The notes under the pieces were generated by a model that was given only the letters and a program-made list of their open reading frames with translations, was not told the DNA's origin and ran no database searches. Below, one piece after another: positions 41,901 through 51,500 of a DNA stretch of 62,118 nt. Made by a program: the position numbers and the translations under genes. The number at the start of each line of letters is the position of its first letter. Within the stretch, counting starts at the first letter, position 1. Origin of the DNA: Rhodothermales bacterium (GTDB taxonomy: Bacteria; Bacteroidota; Rhodothermia; Rhodothermales; Bin80); the NCBI GenBank assembly GCA_028278205.1, contig JANQES010000121.1, forward strand, positions 1-62,118, written 5' to 3'.

Positions 41901-44900
41901 CCCGGTCGTACACCGTGGCATAGAACGTGACGTTCTTATTGAGGCCCTCTTCATAAACCCTCAGATCGACCTTGACGGTTGCTCTTTTATTGGTGACGGT
42001 TGCGTCTTCTGTAACACGATACGTCCGGGCCTGGCCCGCGACTGCCAGGATGCGCCCTTTCGGGATCGTCGCCGGCCCTCCCTTGATGTCCTTCAGAACA
42101 ACCTGTTTCCCGTCCATCACGATGCTCTCGATGGTCGCTGTTACGGGTTTATTGGCGTTGTACCAGGGCACGCGGAATTCGGCCATGTTCAGGCAGCGCC
42201 AGGGCTCCCAGGCGTCGCCGTCCCCTTTCTGGCGCATCAACACGCCGATGCCGGCGATCTGCCGGAGCAAATCCTCTCTATTTTGGTCATCAGACTGTTG
42301 CCCGCAGGCCACCCGGTCGATCTGGAAGGTCAGGGCATGCGGCACCGGAGTGGGGCTGGTGTCCGCCTCTCCACCGCCGGGGATGAAAGTCTCGATCCCG
42401 GCATCGATGAAGGTTTTCAGGTCGGCGTCTATCGCGGTGCGCAGGGGGGCCGTGTCGGCGAAGACGCGGGGGGCGTAGTCTCGATAGGGGGATGGACGGT
42501 GGAGCGTGACCTCCGTAGCACTGGCCGTGGCCCTGGCAATGCCCGGATCGATCTCCACCGTCGCCGCGCCTCCTTTGACTTCGACTGTTTCCTGGATCGT
42601 ATAGACTTTTTCGTCACCTTTAACGAGGAGACGCATGCCTCGGTAGAGCTTGCCCGGCACAAACGCCGGGATGTCTTTCAATTCCACTTTCTTCTGCCCT
42701 TGCGAAAGGGCCGCTTTGGTCATCGCCGCGAAGGGTCCGATATGATACCGGTGATGATAGTACGCGACGAGGTGCATTGTCAGGTTCTCGGTAAGCTGTT
42801 TCTTTTCATCCCCCTGGCTGTGCCGTGTGTTGATGATCTGGCAAACCACCCGCCCGACGTTGCCATGGGCCAGACGTTTGCGCAGTTGCACCGCCTGCGA
42901 GAACGCCCCGGCGTCTTCGGCGAAACGGCTCCAGAAAACCCCGGCCTTGGCATCGTCTGTTTGATCCCAGCCATTGAGCGTATCTCCAAGCTTTGCTGAA
43001 TGCACCGCCGAGGGCGGGATGAAACGGAGTTCGTCTTTTGCCGTGCCGTAGGTCTTCACCTCGATGCGGGTGTTCGTGAAGCCGGGCGTATCCCCGGTGC
43101 CCCAGTCGAGGTCGTCAATGGGTGTCCACGAACCGTCTGAAAGACGCCGTCTTACCTCCTCCAGGACGGGTTTTTCTTTGGTTTTATCCATCTTGAAAAT
43201 AAACCGCAGGTCGCATAGCTCGCCGGTGAGGAGGGAAATATCGACAGCGTTGCTCGCACCGGTACCTTGCCATTGCAGCGTAAGTTTATCGGTCGATTTT
43301 TTTTCGACTTCCAGTTCCACGGATCGGGGATCGCCGGGCGGGTCGGCCAGCGCAGGGGCGTCATCGGTGAAGATGATGCGGTAGGTGCTATTTACGGTGA
43401 GGTCGCGATGGTTCAGGCCGGCTACGGTAACGGCCCAGTCCTCGCCGTTGCCCAGGTTCAACCAGCCGGCGTCGGTGTCGGGGTTGGCATAGGAGGCGAA
43501 AAACGATTGGCGCCGGAGGATGCGTCCGGGGGGCGTCGTCTCTTGCAGGGCCTCAGCCAGGTTTTCATTCTGCACGACCGGCGGCGTGAAGAACAGGTTA
43601 TCGCCCAGATACGCATCCCCGTCGCCGCGCATGGTTATTTCGACGTGGGCCTTTTCAAAAGCGATGGCTGCGGCTGTGGTAACAACACCATCGTTATCCA
43701 ACGTGACGGTCTCCCAATCGGCCAGGGTTCGCCGCATGATCCCGACTTTCCACTTCTTCGCCTCGGTACGCTGCAATGTCACTTGCAGATCGACGAAGCC
43801 GCCATGATCAAACGTAGTGCCTCGATCCCTTGTAATCTTGTCCGCACCCGTGCCGTCAATCCATCTGAAGGAGAGTTTGTTGTTCAGCCTGCCCTTTTCT
43901 ATCTCCACGTCCACGTCGAGGGCTATTTCGGGAAACGTATCGTCCTTCGTTTTCTGATCGATAAATCGGATCTGGTAGCTGCCCGATTCCGTCAGCCGGG
44001 TATGGTCGAGGTCGGTCAGGGTAAGCGTCCACGTGCTTTCGTCTCCCAGGTTCAACAGCCCGGCGGTGTCTTTACCCGGATCGCGGAGGAAATAGGCAAC
44101 GGTGCGGAAGACGCGCCCCGTCATGGCCGCCGCCGCTTCCCACTGGGCCAGCACCAGCGGGCGCAAGACACGCTCGTCGGCCAGCGTGCTCTGGATGGCT
44201 TCGAGTTCTTCGAGTTCCTCGGCCAGCGTTGCCAGTGGGCGCTCGGCCCACGCAACCCAGGGTTGCCAGGCCTGGGTGTCGAGCAGTTCGGGGACGCGGC
44301 GGCGCAGCAGGTCGTGCCATTCGAGGAACGTCAGGGTCTGGTCGAAGGCCATCAGCGCTGCGCGCATAGACGCCTTTTGCCCTTGCAGCACGGCATCGCC
44401 CGGCGTGCCGCAGCGTGCCAGAGCATCATCGACGAAGCCCCGCTGGTTGGCGGCGGGGAGTAAGCCCACGCCCGCCAGATCGCGCATGCCAGCCACCACC
44501 GCCCGGCGATACCGGGGCAGTTCAAACAACAGTTCTGGACCCGTCGAAGTCGGCTTATAATAAATTTTGTCGTTCTTGTAAATGAATCCTGTGTCTTCGG
44601 AGGAGTCTTTTGGGGAGGATTTGGTCTGCCGGATCATCTCGCGCAGAAAGTCAATCAGGCGCTGGGGCAGGTCGAAGGCCTCGGCGACTTTGCTTTCGAG
44701 TTGCGTTGCCCAGTCTTCGCTGTACCAGGACGCGCCGCCAGTGATGGCTTTTTTGACCCAATAGCTTTTAAAATCGAAGAAATTTTTATTCTCGGGCTTG
44801 CTGTCGAGTGGGAAAGGAAATTCGTAGGCCGTTATCGCGGAGACCGGCAGCGTGATCTGTGGGTTCTCATAGTCCCAGCGGTTTTTGTCCGGCGCGGTGG

Positions 44901-45462
44901 TTTTAGACGGCATCCACCCTTTCAGCGAGCCGTCGGAGAAGCCGGGGGCGGCGTAGAGTTTTTTATCGTTAAGGCCTTGCAGGTCGGTTTTGGGGATGCG
45001 GAAGCAAAGCGACAGGTTGAGCTTTTGCGGCACGGGCGCGGCCAGCGTAGAGACGTACGCCTGCAACGTGTAGAGCGTTCTCTGACCGCCCTGGTCGAGC
45101 GCTTGATTCGGATCCCACACGAAAGGCGCGACGTCCCAGTTTCCGGCATTATCCACGTCCTTCATCTCTGTGATGAGGTACGCCAGGAAGGCTTTCTGGG
45201 AATCCAGGTCGTAGGCCTTCGCCGGTATCGTGTAGTTTTCGATGTTGTAGGGTCCTTTGCGTCCGGTTTGGCCCTCGATGCCCACGTACACTTCCATCCC
45301 GCGCCACTCCCAGGGCAGCAGGTATTTTTCGACGTCGTCTTTACTGCCGGTGTGTTTTGTATCGAAAGCCGTGGACAGGTTGAGGCTGAAACAATAGGAG
45401 TCGTCATCGTCGTGGGGCCAGAGGCGTTCGAGGCTGGCAATGATGGCAATTTTCGTGCTCAT
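38947..45462 (-). CDS. giant protein 1 (2171 aa), unrecognised multidomain
   Basis: I do not recognise this protein, and it has no signal peptide or membrane helix. Residues 1-300 are a mixed domain (start MSTKIAIIASLERLWPHDDD), and 330-450 are helical. Two beta domains of about 180 residues repeat in tandem (about 451-640 and 648-825): compare GLLNLGDESTWTLTLTDLDH with GWLNLGNGEDWAVTVAGLNH, and SGSYQIRFIDQ with NSTYRIIFTDD. Three small beta modules follow (about 931-990, 1108-1185, 1362-1450) with the frame KGxxLxVxG...YxVxE (for example IRKGDRLSIDGDSQVYEVAE), like modules seen in phage structural proteins. The last 700 residues are strand-rich with a Lys/Glu-rich tail. It follows giant protein 2 by 53 bases. 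Confidence 0.85.
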   Translation of the reverse strand: MSTKIAIIASLERLWPHDDDDSYCFSLNLSTAFDTKHTGSKDDVEKYLLPWEWRGMEVYVGIEGQTGRKGPYNIENYTIPAKAYDLDSQKAFLAYLITEMKDVDNAGNWDVAPFVWDPNQALDQGGQRTLYTLQAYVSTLAAPVPQKLNLSLCFRIPKTDLQGLNDKKLYAAPGFSDGSLKGWMPSKTTAPDKNRWDYENPQITLPVSAITAYEFPFPLDSKPENKNFFDFKSYWVKKAITGGASWYSEDWATQLESKVAEAFDLPQRLIDFLREMIRQTKSSPKDSSEDTGFIYKNDKIYYKPTSTGPELLFELPRYRRAVVAGMRDLAGVGLLPAANQRGFVDDALARCGTPGDAVLQGQKASMRAALMAFDQTLTFLEWHDLLRRRVPELLDTQAWQPWVAWAERPLATLAEELEELEAIQSTLADERVLRPLVLAQWEAAAAMTGRVFRTVAYFLRDPGKDTAGLLNLGDESTWTLTLTDLDHTRLTESGSYQIRFIDQKTKDDTFPEIALDVDVEIEKGRLNNKLSFRWIDGTGADKITRDRGTTFDHGGFVDLQVTLQRTEAKKWKVGIMRRTLADWETVTLDNDGVVTTAAAIAFEKAHVEITMRGDGDAYLGDNLFFTPPVVQNENLAEALQETTPPGRILRRQSFFASYANPDTDAGWLNLGNGEDWAVTVAGLNHRDLTVNSTYRIIFTDDAPALADPPGDPRSVELEVEKKSTDKLTLQWQGTGASNAVDISLLTGELCDLRFIFKMDKTKEKPVLEEVRRRLSDGSWTPIDDLDWGTGDTPGFTNTRIEVKTYGTAKDELRFIPPSAVHSAKLGDTLNGWDQTDDAKAGVFWSRFAEDAGAFSQAVQLRKRLAHGNVGRVVCQIINTRHSQGDEKKQLTENLTMHLVAYYHHRYHIGPFAAMTKAALSQGQKKVELKDIPAFVPGKLYRGMRLLVKGDEKVYTIQETVEVKGGAATVEIDPGIARATASATEVTLHRPSPYRDYAPRVFADTAPLRTAIDADLKTFIDAGIETFIPGGGEADTSPTPVPHALTFQIDRVACGQQSDDQNREDLLRQIAGIGVLMRQKGDGDAWEPWRCLNMAEFRVPWYNANKPVTATIESIVMDGKQVVLKDIKGGPATIPKGRILAVAGQARTYRVTEDATVTNKRATVKVDLRVYEEGLNKNVTFYATVYDRAVVPYRLPYKDGVRQAFFTYDNQPLIAESRALELARRSGLDPLTTPEPGPAPWKYVFKANWWAMLPGLKFGQSYQVLCFIMGASGALPKELSYNYPYFPFEIDHPARIKDSPSDFSLSDAGAYLREVQYLRRVRLGTPRLYAQTLLTPKDSKNKLCKLPPIPDQVAPLFPELPRFTLAETPTKDQTTIRLRVVPAQPIRKGDRLSIDGDSQVYEVAEDVPMSYETQPVQVKVEPAVKAALAQVPAETAVELQTTLEDLPLLLLPLGNEDDPFEFGTRKPATDLQTWDRWTAKDGVDRKGMWAAYHHDAEAAEADRIADDEVGYDLTIDDPAVARFDEHDKDKASGSFVVELHPLFPTPGKPQEIVVPIPKPAAGQKGLRQFQAPPVNVVCERSNSTLVKVEGGLKVFIKEGDIVELRVSTPVEAKYFDEDAHRRFPQAVAKEGKPFTRTHEGVTKKYYLFSPWRMVIEAAIDTMPDQETLWQAIEPEFIGSRVRVHLDPSKDEKTFRYVSRIDLMRQTWRWQGRPVASFPDKNAAPDKIDAFPTEDDTVTSNVFLWEAQGFADRGDDDHLLIPNTITVQDQRPQLLEEDLSEDRRALFYRFAARAYSRYYGLSGDYRNMVKSRHVVAPHKTRWRRLLVPCRWAEALVPKPVVKFVVPLTEAAETKDSVPRTANLLVVLNEPWYSFGGLREKLEARVVVVETEGSNPKKLDELGPDPILSGKRWPEGKKVSLEMEQPIGHTFDTDADAPLFVASSFRMTIRDTSSSGTLVKDFSWYMAKVHFRRSLTVQGKAKPIESAFTDPFWVQFLPDASLFKESGVDDPINIHDITIEFKKKSLFELCVPDPKKPDKLKAIKLYEAPAEANSANRFERWLLLTEVIRDVRGIANYEKYIGLFRLKDPTSSEYVYEPFEPTDVQIDDKKKKAALRVRVLEVQQRQGADVQQHQGADPKKEDPWEALFPAEEDKDAGARIVRVSPPIEKPRHAE

Positions 45463-45515
45463 GGGGGTGGGTTCGGTGAAGGATTAAAAGGGGGCGCTTG
45501 CAGGGGGCGTTGGCG

Positions 45516-48500
45516 TCATTCGTACATACCGAGATAACGATCGGCAGCATCGCCATACGGATCTTCGCCGGATGCAGCCGCGTTGGTGCTGCCGCCCGAA
45601 CGGCCCTGCGCGAGGCGGTATTCGACCGAGCCCCGGTATTTAAACTTGAACCACCGGCAGATCTTGATCTCTACGTAGAAGCTCCCGCGTCCAACGAGGG
45701 TGCCTCTGTTATACCGTGCTTCGAGCATCAGCACCAGGCCGATAGAGACGAAGCCCAGCAACCGCACCTCGCCCCGGATCAGGAAGATGAGCGAGATGGC
45801 CAGGTGGCTGCGCGAGCCGCTCTGGCTCTGAAACTCGGCGGAGACGCCGAAATACACGTACACGCCGCCCCGGATAGGCCCCAGGTTCAGGGCCAGGATG
45901 GCGCTGGCGACAGCCCCGATAGTTACCGACGTGCTGATCTGCTTGCGCAGGGGATAGTACCGGGCCTGCACCTCGAACCAGCCGCCGCCGCCCAGGATGA
46001 AGATCGTCAGCGAGAACGGAGCCGTTTTGCGCCCGATGGCCAGCCCCAGCGCCAGCATGAAATCGACGCCCCGGGAGCCGCCCGGCTCGACGACGAGCCG
46101 AAAGAAAGCCGACAGCCGCAGGTTCGTCAGGCCGAAGGCGGCCATGTGTACGTCGGGCAGCGGCAGATCGAGCAACGACTCGACGCCGATGGGCATGCCG
46201 TCTCGCTCGATCACGCGGATGCTGAAGCCGCCGTCTGAATACCGAAGACGCGACACCAGATCTGAGATGAACTGCACGACGCCGTGGAGCCGGATCTTGT
46301 TGGGCGACAGGGTAAACTTGATGCGGTTGTTCTCGTCAAACCGGAGGTCGGTATCGACGAACGTCATCAGGGGCGTGCCGCCGATGTGCATCTCCCAGTG
46401 GCCGGAGATGATCCCCTCGATGGTGCGTTTGGGCGGGCTGCCGACGCCGGCCTGAATGCGCACGTCGGCGAAGAAGCGGGCCCTGGTCAGGCGCACCGTC
46501 ACCGGGCCGTACGAGAAGACCGTGGCCGGTTTGGGCAGAGGCACGTTCACCTGGGCATGGAGCGTCGCCCGGAGGCGCTGCTTGTCGATGCGGTGGGTAA
46601 TTTTGACGTTCTCATTGGCCAGCGCCGGCATCCGGATGCCGGAGAACAGATTCTCCAGGCGCAGCCCGGCAAAGTCGGGGAGGATATCCGAGAGGTTGAA
46701 GTTTTGGAGGCTCTGCGGGATGCAGCGGTCGAGGAGTTCGGTGGTGGGCACGCGCAGGCCCAGCGCTTTCAGATCGGTGCCGACGCGGTTGACGAGCGCC
46801 GTCATCGGCGTGGTGCCGACGGCCTTGCGCGCCTCGTCGAAATAGTAGGCAATCCGCTGACGGTTGAAGTCGAGGTTGGGCACCTTGGGCGCGTCGGCGA
46901 AGGCCCGCAGCAGGCGGAGCGTCTGGTCGGCTTCTTGCCAGATGGGCGTGTTTTTCAGCCGACCCAGCCCCGTCTCCCGGACGATGTCGGAGACGCCTTC
47001 TTGAATGCGCTCGATGTAGGGCGCCAGCCGCTGCTGCGCCTCGTCTCGTATCCGGACAATCTGCTTCCGGAGTTCATCCACCGGAAGATCTTTCTGTTTC
47101 AACTTCTCCTTCAATTCTTCCAGAAAGGCGCTTCCGCCGCTCTTTAGATACTTTAAGACTTCCTCAAACTCATCCAGTTCGTCAGGCAAGAGTTTTTCTA
47201 AGGCCTTGCAAAAATCCTCATGTATTATTTGTCCTTTCGCTTCGTTGATGGCGACTCTGATTTTGCCGCGAACCGCATTGGCCTGATCGGTAACAATAGT
47301 TTCAAGCTCCCCACGGCGAATTACTTTTTTCAGCGGGTCGTCAATTAGATCTTCAATTTTATTTCCTAATGCGTCTAACAGTCTTACCAGATAGTTATCC
47401 CCTTCTTCCAGTTTGATCGTGGGATCAAGTTTATCGATGACTTCTTCTTGAAAATATTTCCGGAGTTTGCCATCGAAACCTCCAATGTGCGTCTTCGCCG
47501 TTTTGAGCTTTGGCTCAATCTTCCCTGCGAGATCATTGATTGCAGTGACCACACCTGTTTCGAGCGTTCCAAGCTGTGCTTCAAACTGATCGGGTGTTTC
47601 CTCAATTACTTTCTCGACGGCATCAAGCTGCTTATCTAGCTCATCACTGACTTTGCGTATTTCGTCCAGGATGCCGTCGGCAATTTTGCCGAGCACCTTG
47701 TGCCGGACGGAAGACAGCCGCACTTCGAGTTGATGCAGGGCCGCGCGTTCTTTTTTCCGAAAAGCCGCCAGTTCCTTCAGCCGAAGTTCTTTTTGTTCTT
47801 TGGTCGTGTTTTTGGCAAGCAGAATCAGTTCGGCAACGTCGGCTTCGAACTGGGTTTTAAATTGACCTACGTTTTTATACGCTCTTTGGAGCAGGTTTCT
47901 GATTTCCTGCAAGCCGCTTCCGAGGGGCACGAAATACTCCTGCGCAATCCGGATGTGCGCCTTGACTCGATGTATCGCTTCCTTTTTATTACCGTCGATG
48001 TCATCCCACTGCGTCCGAATTGTTAGCAGCAGCTCCCGCTCCCACTGGTTGATCACCTCGATGAACTTATTCGAGCCCAGGTCCAGCGTTCGCGTGGCCT
48101 GCCCCACCAACCGTTGACAGAGCGCCTCCGCCTTGCGGAGCAAGTTTTTCGCTTCGCTGTATTCCTTGATGTTATCTAAAATCGATCCCAGCCCACTCTT
48201 TTGCTTCAGCCGTTCGATGGCGCTCTGAAGCTCGTTTTTGATCTGGGCTTCGATTTTGCCTTCGGGCGGGACGCGGGCGAGGATGTCTTCGAAGACGTCG
48301 TCGATCTTTGCGGGCACGTCGTTGAGGTCGCGCAGGACGCGTTGGGTGTTCTCGTCGAGGCGTTCTAGCTGGCGCTGCACGTGTTTGGCTTTGGCGCGCA
48401 CCATCGTGACGTTGCGGAGCAAGGCTCCCAGGGCCTCCTCAGCCCGCCCCGCGACCATGTTGACCTGCTTCGAAATGGGGGTTACGGCGAAGGTGAAGGG

Positions 48501-51500
48501 CCTGTAGCCCGGCTCGACGGCTGCGGCATCGAGCAGCATCGCGTCGAGGTTAGAGCGGTTGCCGGCGCGCACGGCGGGCGGTACGGGCGGAGGTTGGTCG
48601 GTGCAGTCGATGCCGTGAATGGGCGGCCACAGGTCGGTGCGGGTGTCGGCGCCGGGAACGGTATAGGTGAAGAACGTCAACGTCTCCGGCTCGGCCAGCT
48701 CGCACGAGACCACCGGCGTGCCGCCCTCGGCATCCGCCTCAACCTCCAGGACGATCTGCGGTTTGGGATAGACCTCCTTTAAATGAGTTAAATCAAGATC
48801 AGATTCTACACCGGCCTGCCAGAGCGGCACCTGCCAGCCTTCTTTGCGCACATCGCTTCCCCAACGGCTCGTAACGCGGATGATGCGCGACTTAAACGTG
48901 CAGGCCCGGACGCAGCCCCGTGTGACGGTAGGCGCGTCGAAGTCCGGGTAACGGCGTTCGGGTTCGAGGATCTCTACAAATTCATCGACCTTGCGCAAGA
49001 TGACCCGGCCTTCGTGGGGCTCCTGTTCGCTCTCAAACTGCCGGGCGCGTTTTACCGTGCGCTCGTAGATGATGACGTGCTTGGCGAGGTTCCAGAAGAC
49101 GCCGATGCGCCCGATGCGCTCGATGCTGTAGAAAAACGTCCGCCCCATGGCGGTGTTCGAATAGATGGTCGTCAGGCCGTTGTTGAAACTGGCCTTCTGG
49201 TAGCCCCAGCCGCCGAGCGCCGAGAAATACGGATTCGCCAGTTTGCCGGCGTTCGAGCGGGGCTCGCGCCACAGCGCTTCGTAAATATTGGCCGATTCGA
49301 AGCCCCAGCCCACCCCGCCGGGGAGCCCCTTTTCGTTGGTTTGCGTCTCGACGTTCTCAGAGATGGGATACTTCAGGTCGGCCTTGCGGCGCAGGTCGTA
49401 CGTTACGCCGGTGTCCAGGACGAGGCCTTCCGGCTGGTTGGCATCCCAGGGTTCGAGGATCGACAGGCGAGACAGGTATTGCGCGTAGGTTTTAGACCAG
49501 TCCTCCCGGTAGTCATCATACTTATCTTTCTGGAACCCCGACAAGGTGGGGATCTCGCTGCCGCGTTCCAGGCGGCCCGGAATATGCCCCAGCCTGGCCG
49601 AGAGTTCGGCCAGGCGCAGGAACGGGTAGTCTACGGTGCAGGTCATCCCGTAGAGCAGTTCGAATTGCATCCGGACGACCCCGGCCCCCGGCGCGCGCTG
49701 GCCCGGATAGCCCAGGATACGCCGCAGATTCCACGGTGCCTCGGCGAACCGTTGCTCGAAGTAGGACGGCAGCACCGTCATGCGCGCCGGCGGCGAAAAG
49801 CGAAAGTCGATGGGCTTGTTTTTTTCGATGTCTTTGAAGCCGTCGTCCGCTATCCCCTTTTCCATCGCCTCTCCGAGAGCCTGCGGCGGCAGGTAGAGAC
49901 GAAAGCCTTCGGTCGATCCGCTGAGTTCCCAACTCGATCCTGCCGGGGCGCTGTTAGACCAGTTTCCGATCTCGTTGATGTCGTCGCCTTGTGCGGCGCC
50001 GCGGAAGGGCGGCACCTCGACCCGCGCCACCAGAAAGGGGTGCCGGTCGATGATGACAACCGGGAGGGGTTTATCCTGATCGGGGCGCTGCGAGCGTTGC
50101 GTTTTTTTGTCCACCTCAGGGTCGCGGCTCAGGCGCATACGCACCGTGTGCGAGCGGTCCTCGGCGGTGCCTTCATCGACGCGCAAGATGAACTGCTTCT
50201 TCTCGCTCTTCGCTTTTGCCTGAACAGGGATGATGACCGGCTGCTCGCGGATAAACCGATCTTCGAGGACGCGTTCTTCTTGCTCCTCATCCTTAGGGCC
50301 GGTGTACCCCGTGGGTACGTACTGCTCGCCGGGGAGGCCGTCTTGCCCGCCCGGCGCGAGGTCCAGGATGCTATAATCAACCCGCATATCGAGCACAGGC
50401 AGCAGGTCGATAGTAACCCGGAGCGGAGGGTCCACCTTCTTGATCAGGTTGGCCGTGATGCCGTACGCAACTTCTTGATCGGCCTTTGGATCTTTTGGGT
50501 CCGGCAACCTGGGCTTATCATCCTTTTTTTCCTTGCATTCAGGAAAGGTCAGGTCCAGCGAGCCGATGCGTGACGTTCTTTCGTTGGTAGTAGACTCCGG
50601 ATTGTCGGGAGTTCGATGCAGCACCGCGAAGGCAAAAAGGTTCGTTTCCTCCCAAATGCGCTTTTCGATCTCTGCGACCTCTTCTTCATCGTCCGGTTCT
50701 TGTTTTTCCCAGCCCAGATGTTTGTTGTAGATCTGTAAAGCCACGCGCAGGGGTTCGCCGTCGTGGGTAAGGAATCCGGGCAGCGTCGCCGCCGCCACCT
50801 TGCCGTATTTTTCTGGATTGTCGTCCTTGTCCTTCTTGGCGTTGTAGACCGGCTGAATAGATTGCAAGCGATAGGCGATGCGGTCCGGATGGTCTGTGTG
50901 CCCACAAGGGTCGCTGCAGTCAACCTGCTTCGGTCTTTTACATTCGTCTTTGCCCGGATCCCATACGCCGGGCCGCGCTTCGCAGCCGCAGGGCCGGTAG
51001 TCACAGACGCTGTAGACGAACATCCAGCTTGCCGAATCCTTGTCTTTATCGGAGAGATCCCACTTCGGCATCACCGAGACAGGCTGCCCATCTTGCACCG
51101 TATGCAACGCAGCGATATACGGCTCGGCTACGTGCGCATTCCAAAACCGGAGGATGCTGTGGGCCGGCAGCCCTGCAATGCTGACCAGCCAGCGCCCAGT
51201 ATGCTCGTACGGCTTCTTCGGATCATCAAGGCGCTGGCGCTGGACGAGCGGCATCTTCGCCATCGGCTCAGGCACTACTTTGTTAAGATCTAAGTGCCGG
51301 ACCTGCTCCCTGGTGATGTTGATATGTTGAAAGTTTTCTACGTAGTTGACGTCATCATCGTGGGGGTCAGGAAGGGGGTAAGGCCAGGAACGGTGCGTCT
51401 CTAAGGTCTGGTCTTGGTCGTCCGGAAACAGCCACCGTTTAAATTGCAAAACGTAGGGTGGCTTGTGCTTATCATGATGCCTGGTTACATCCGAGGGGTC

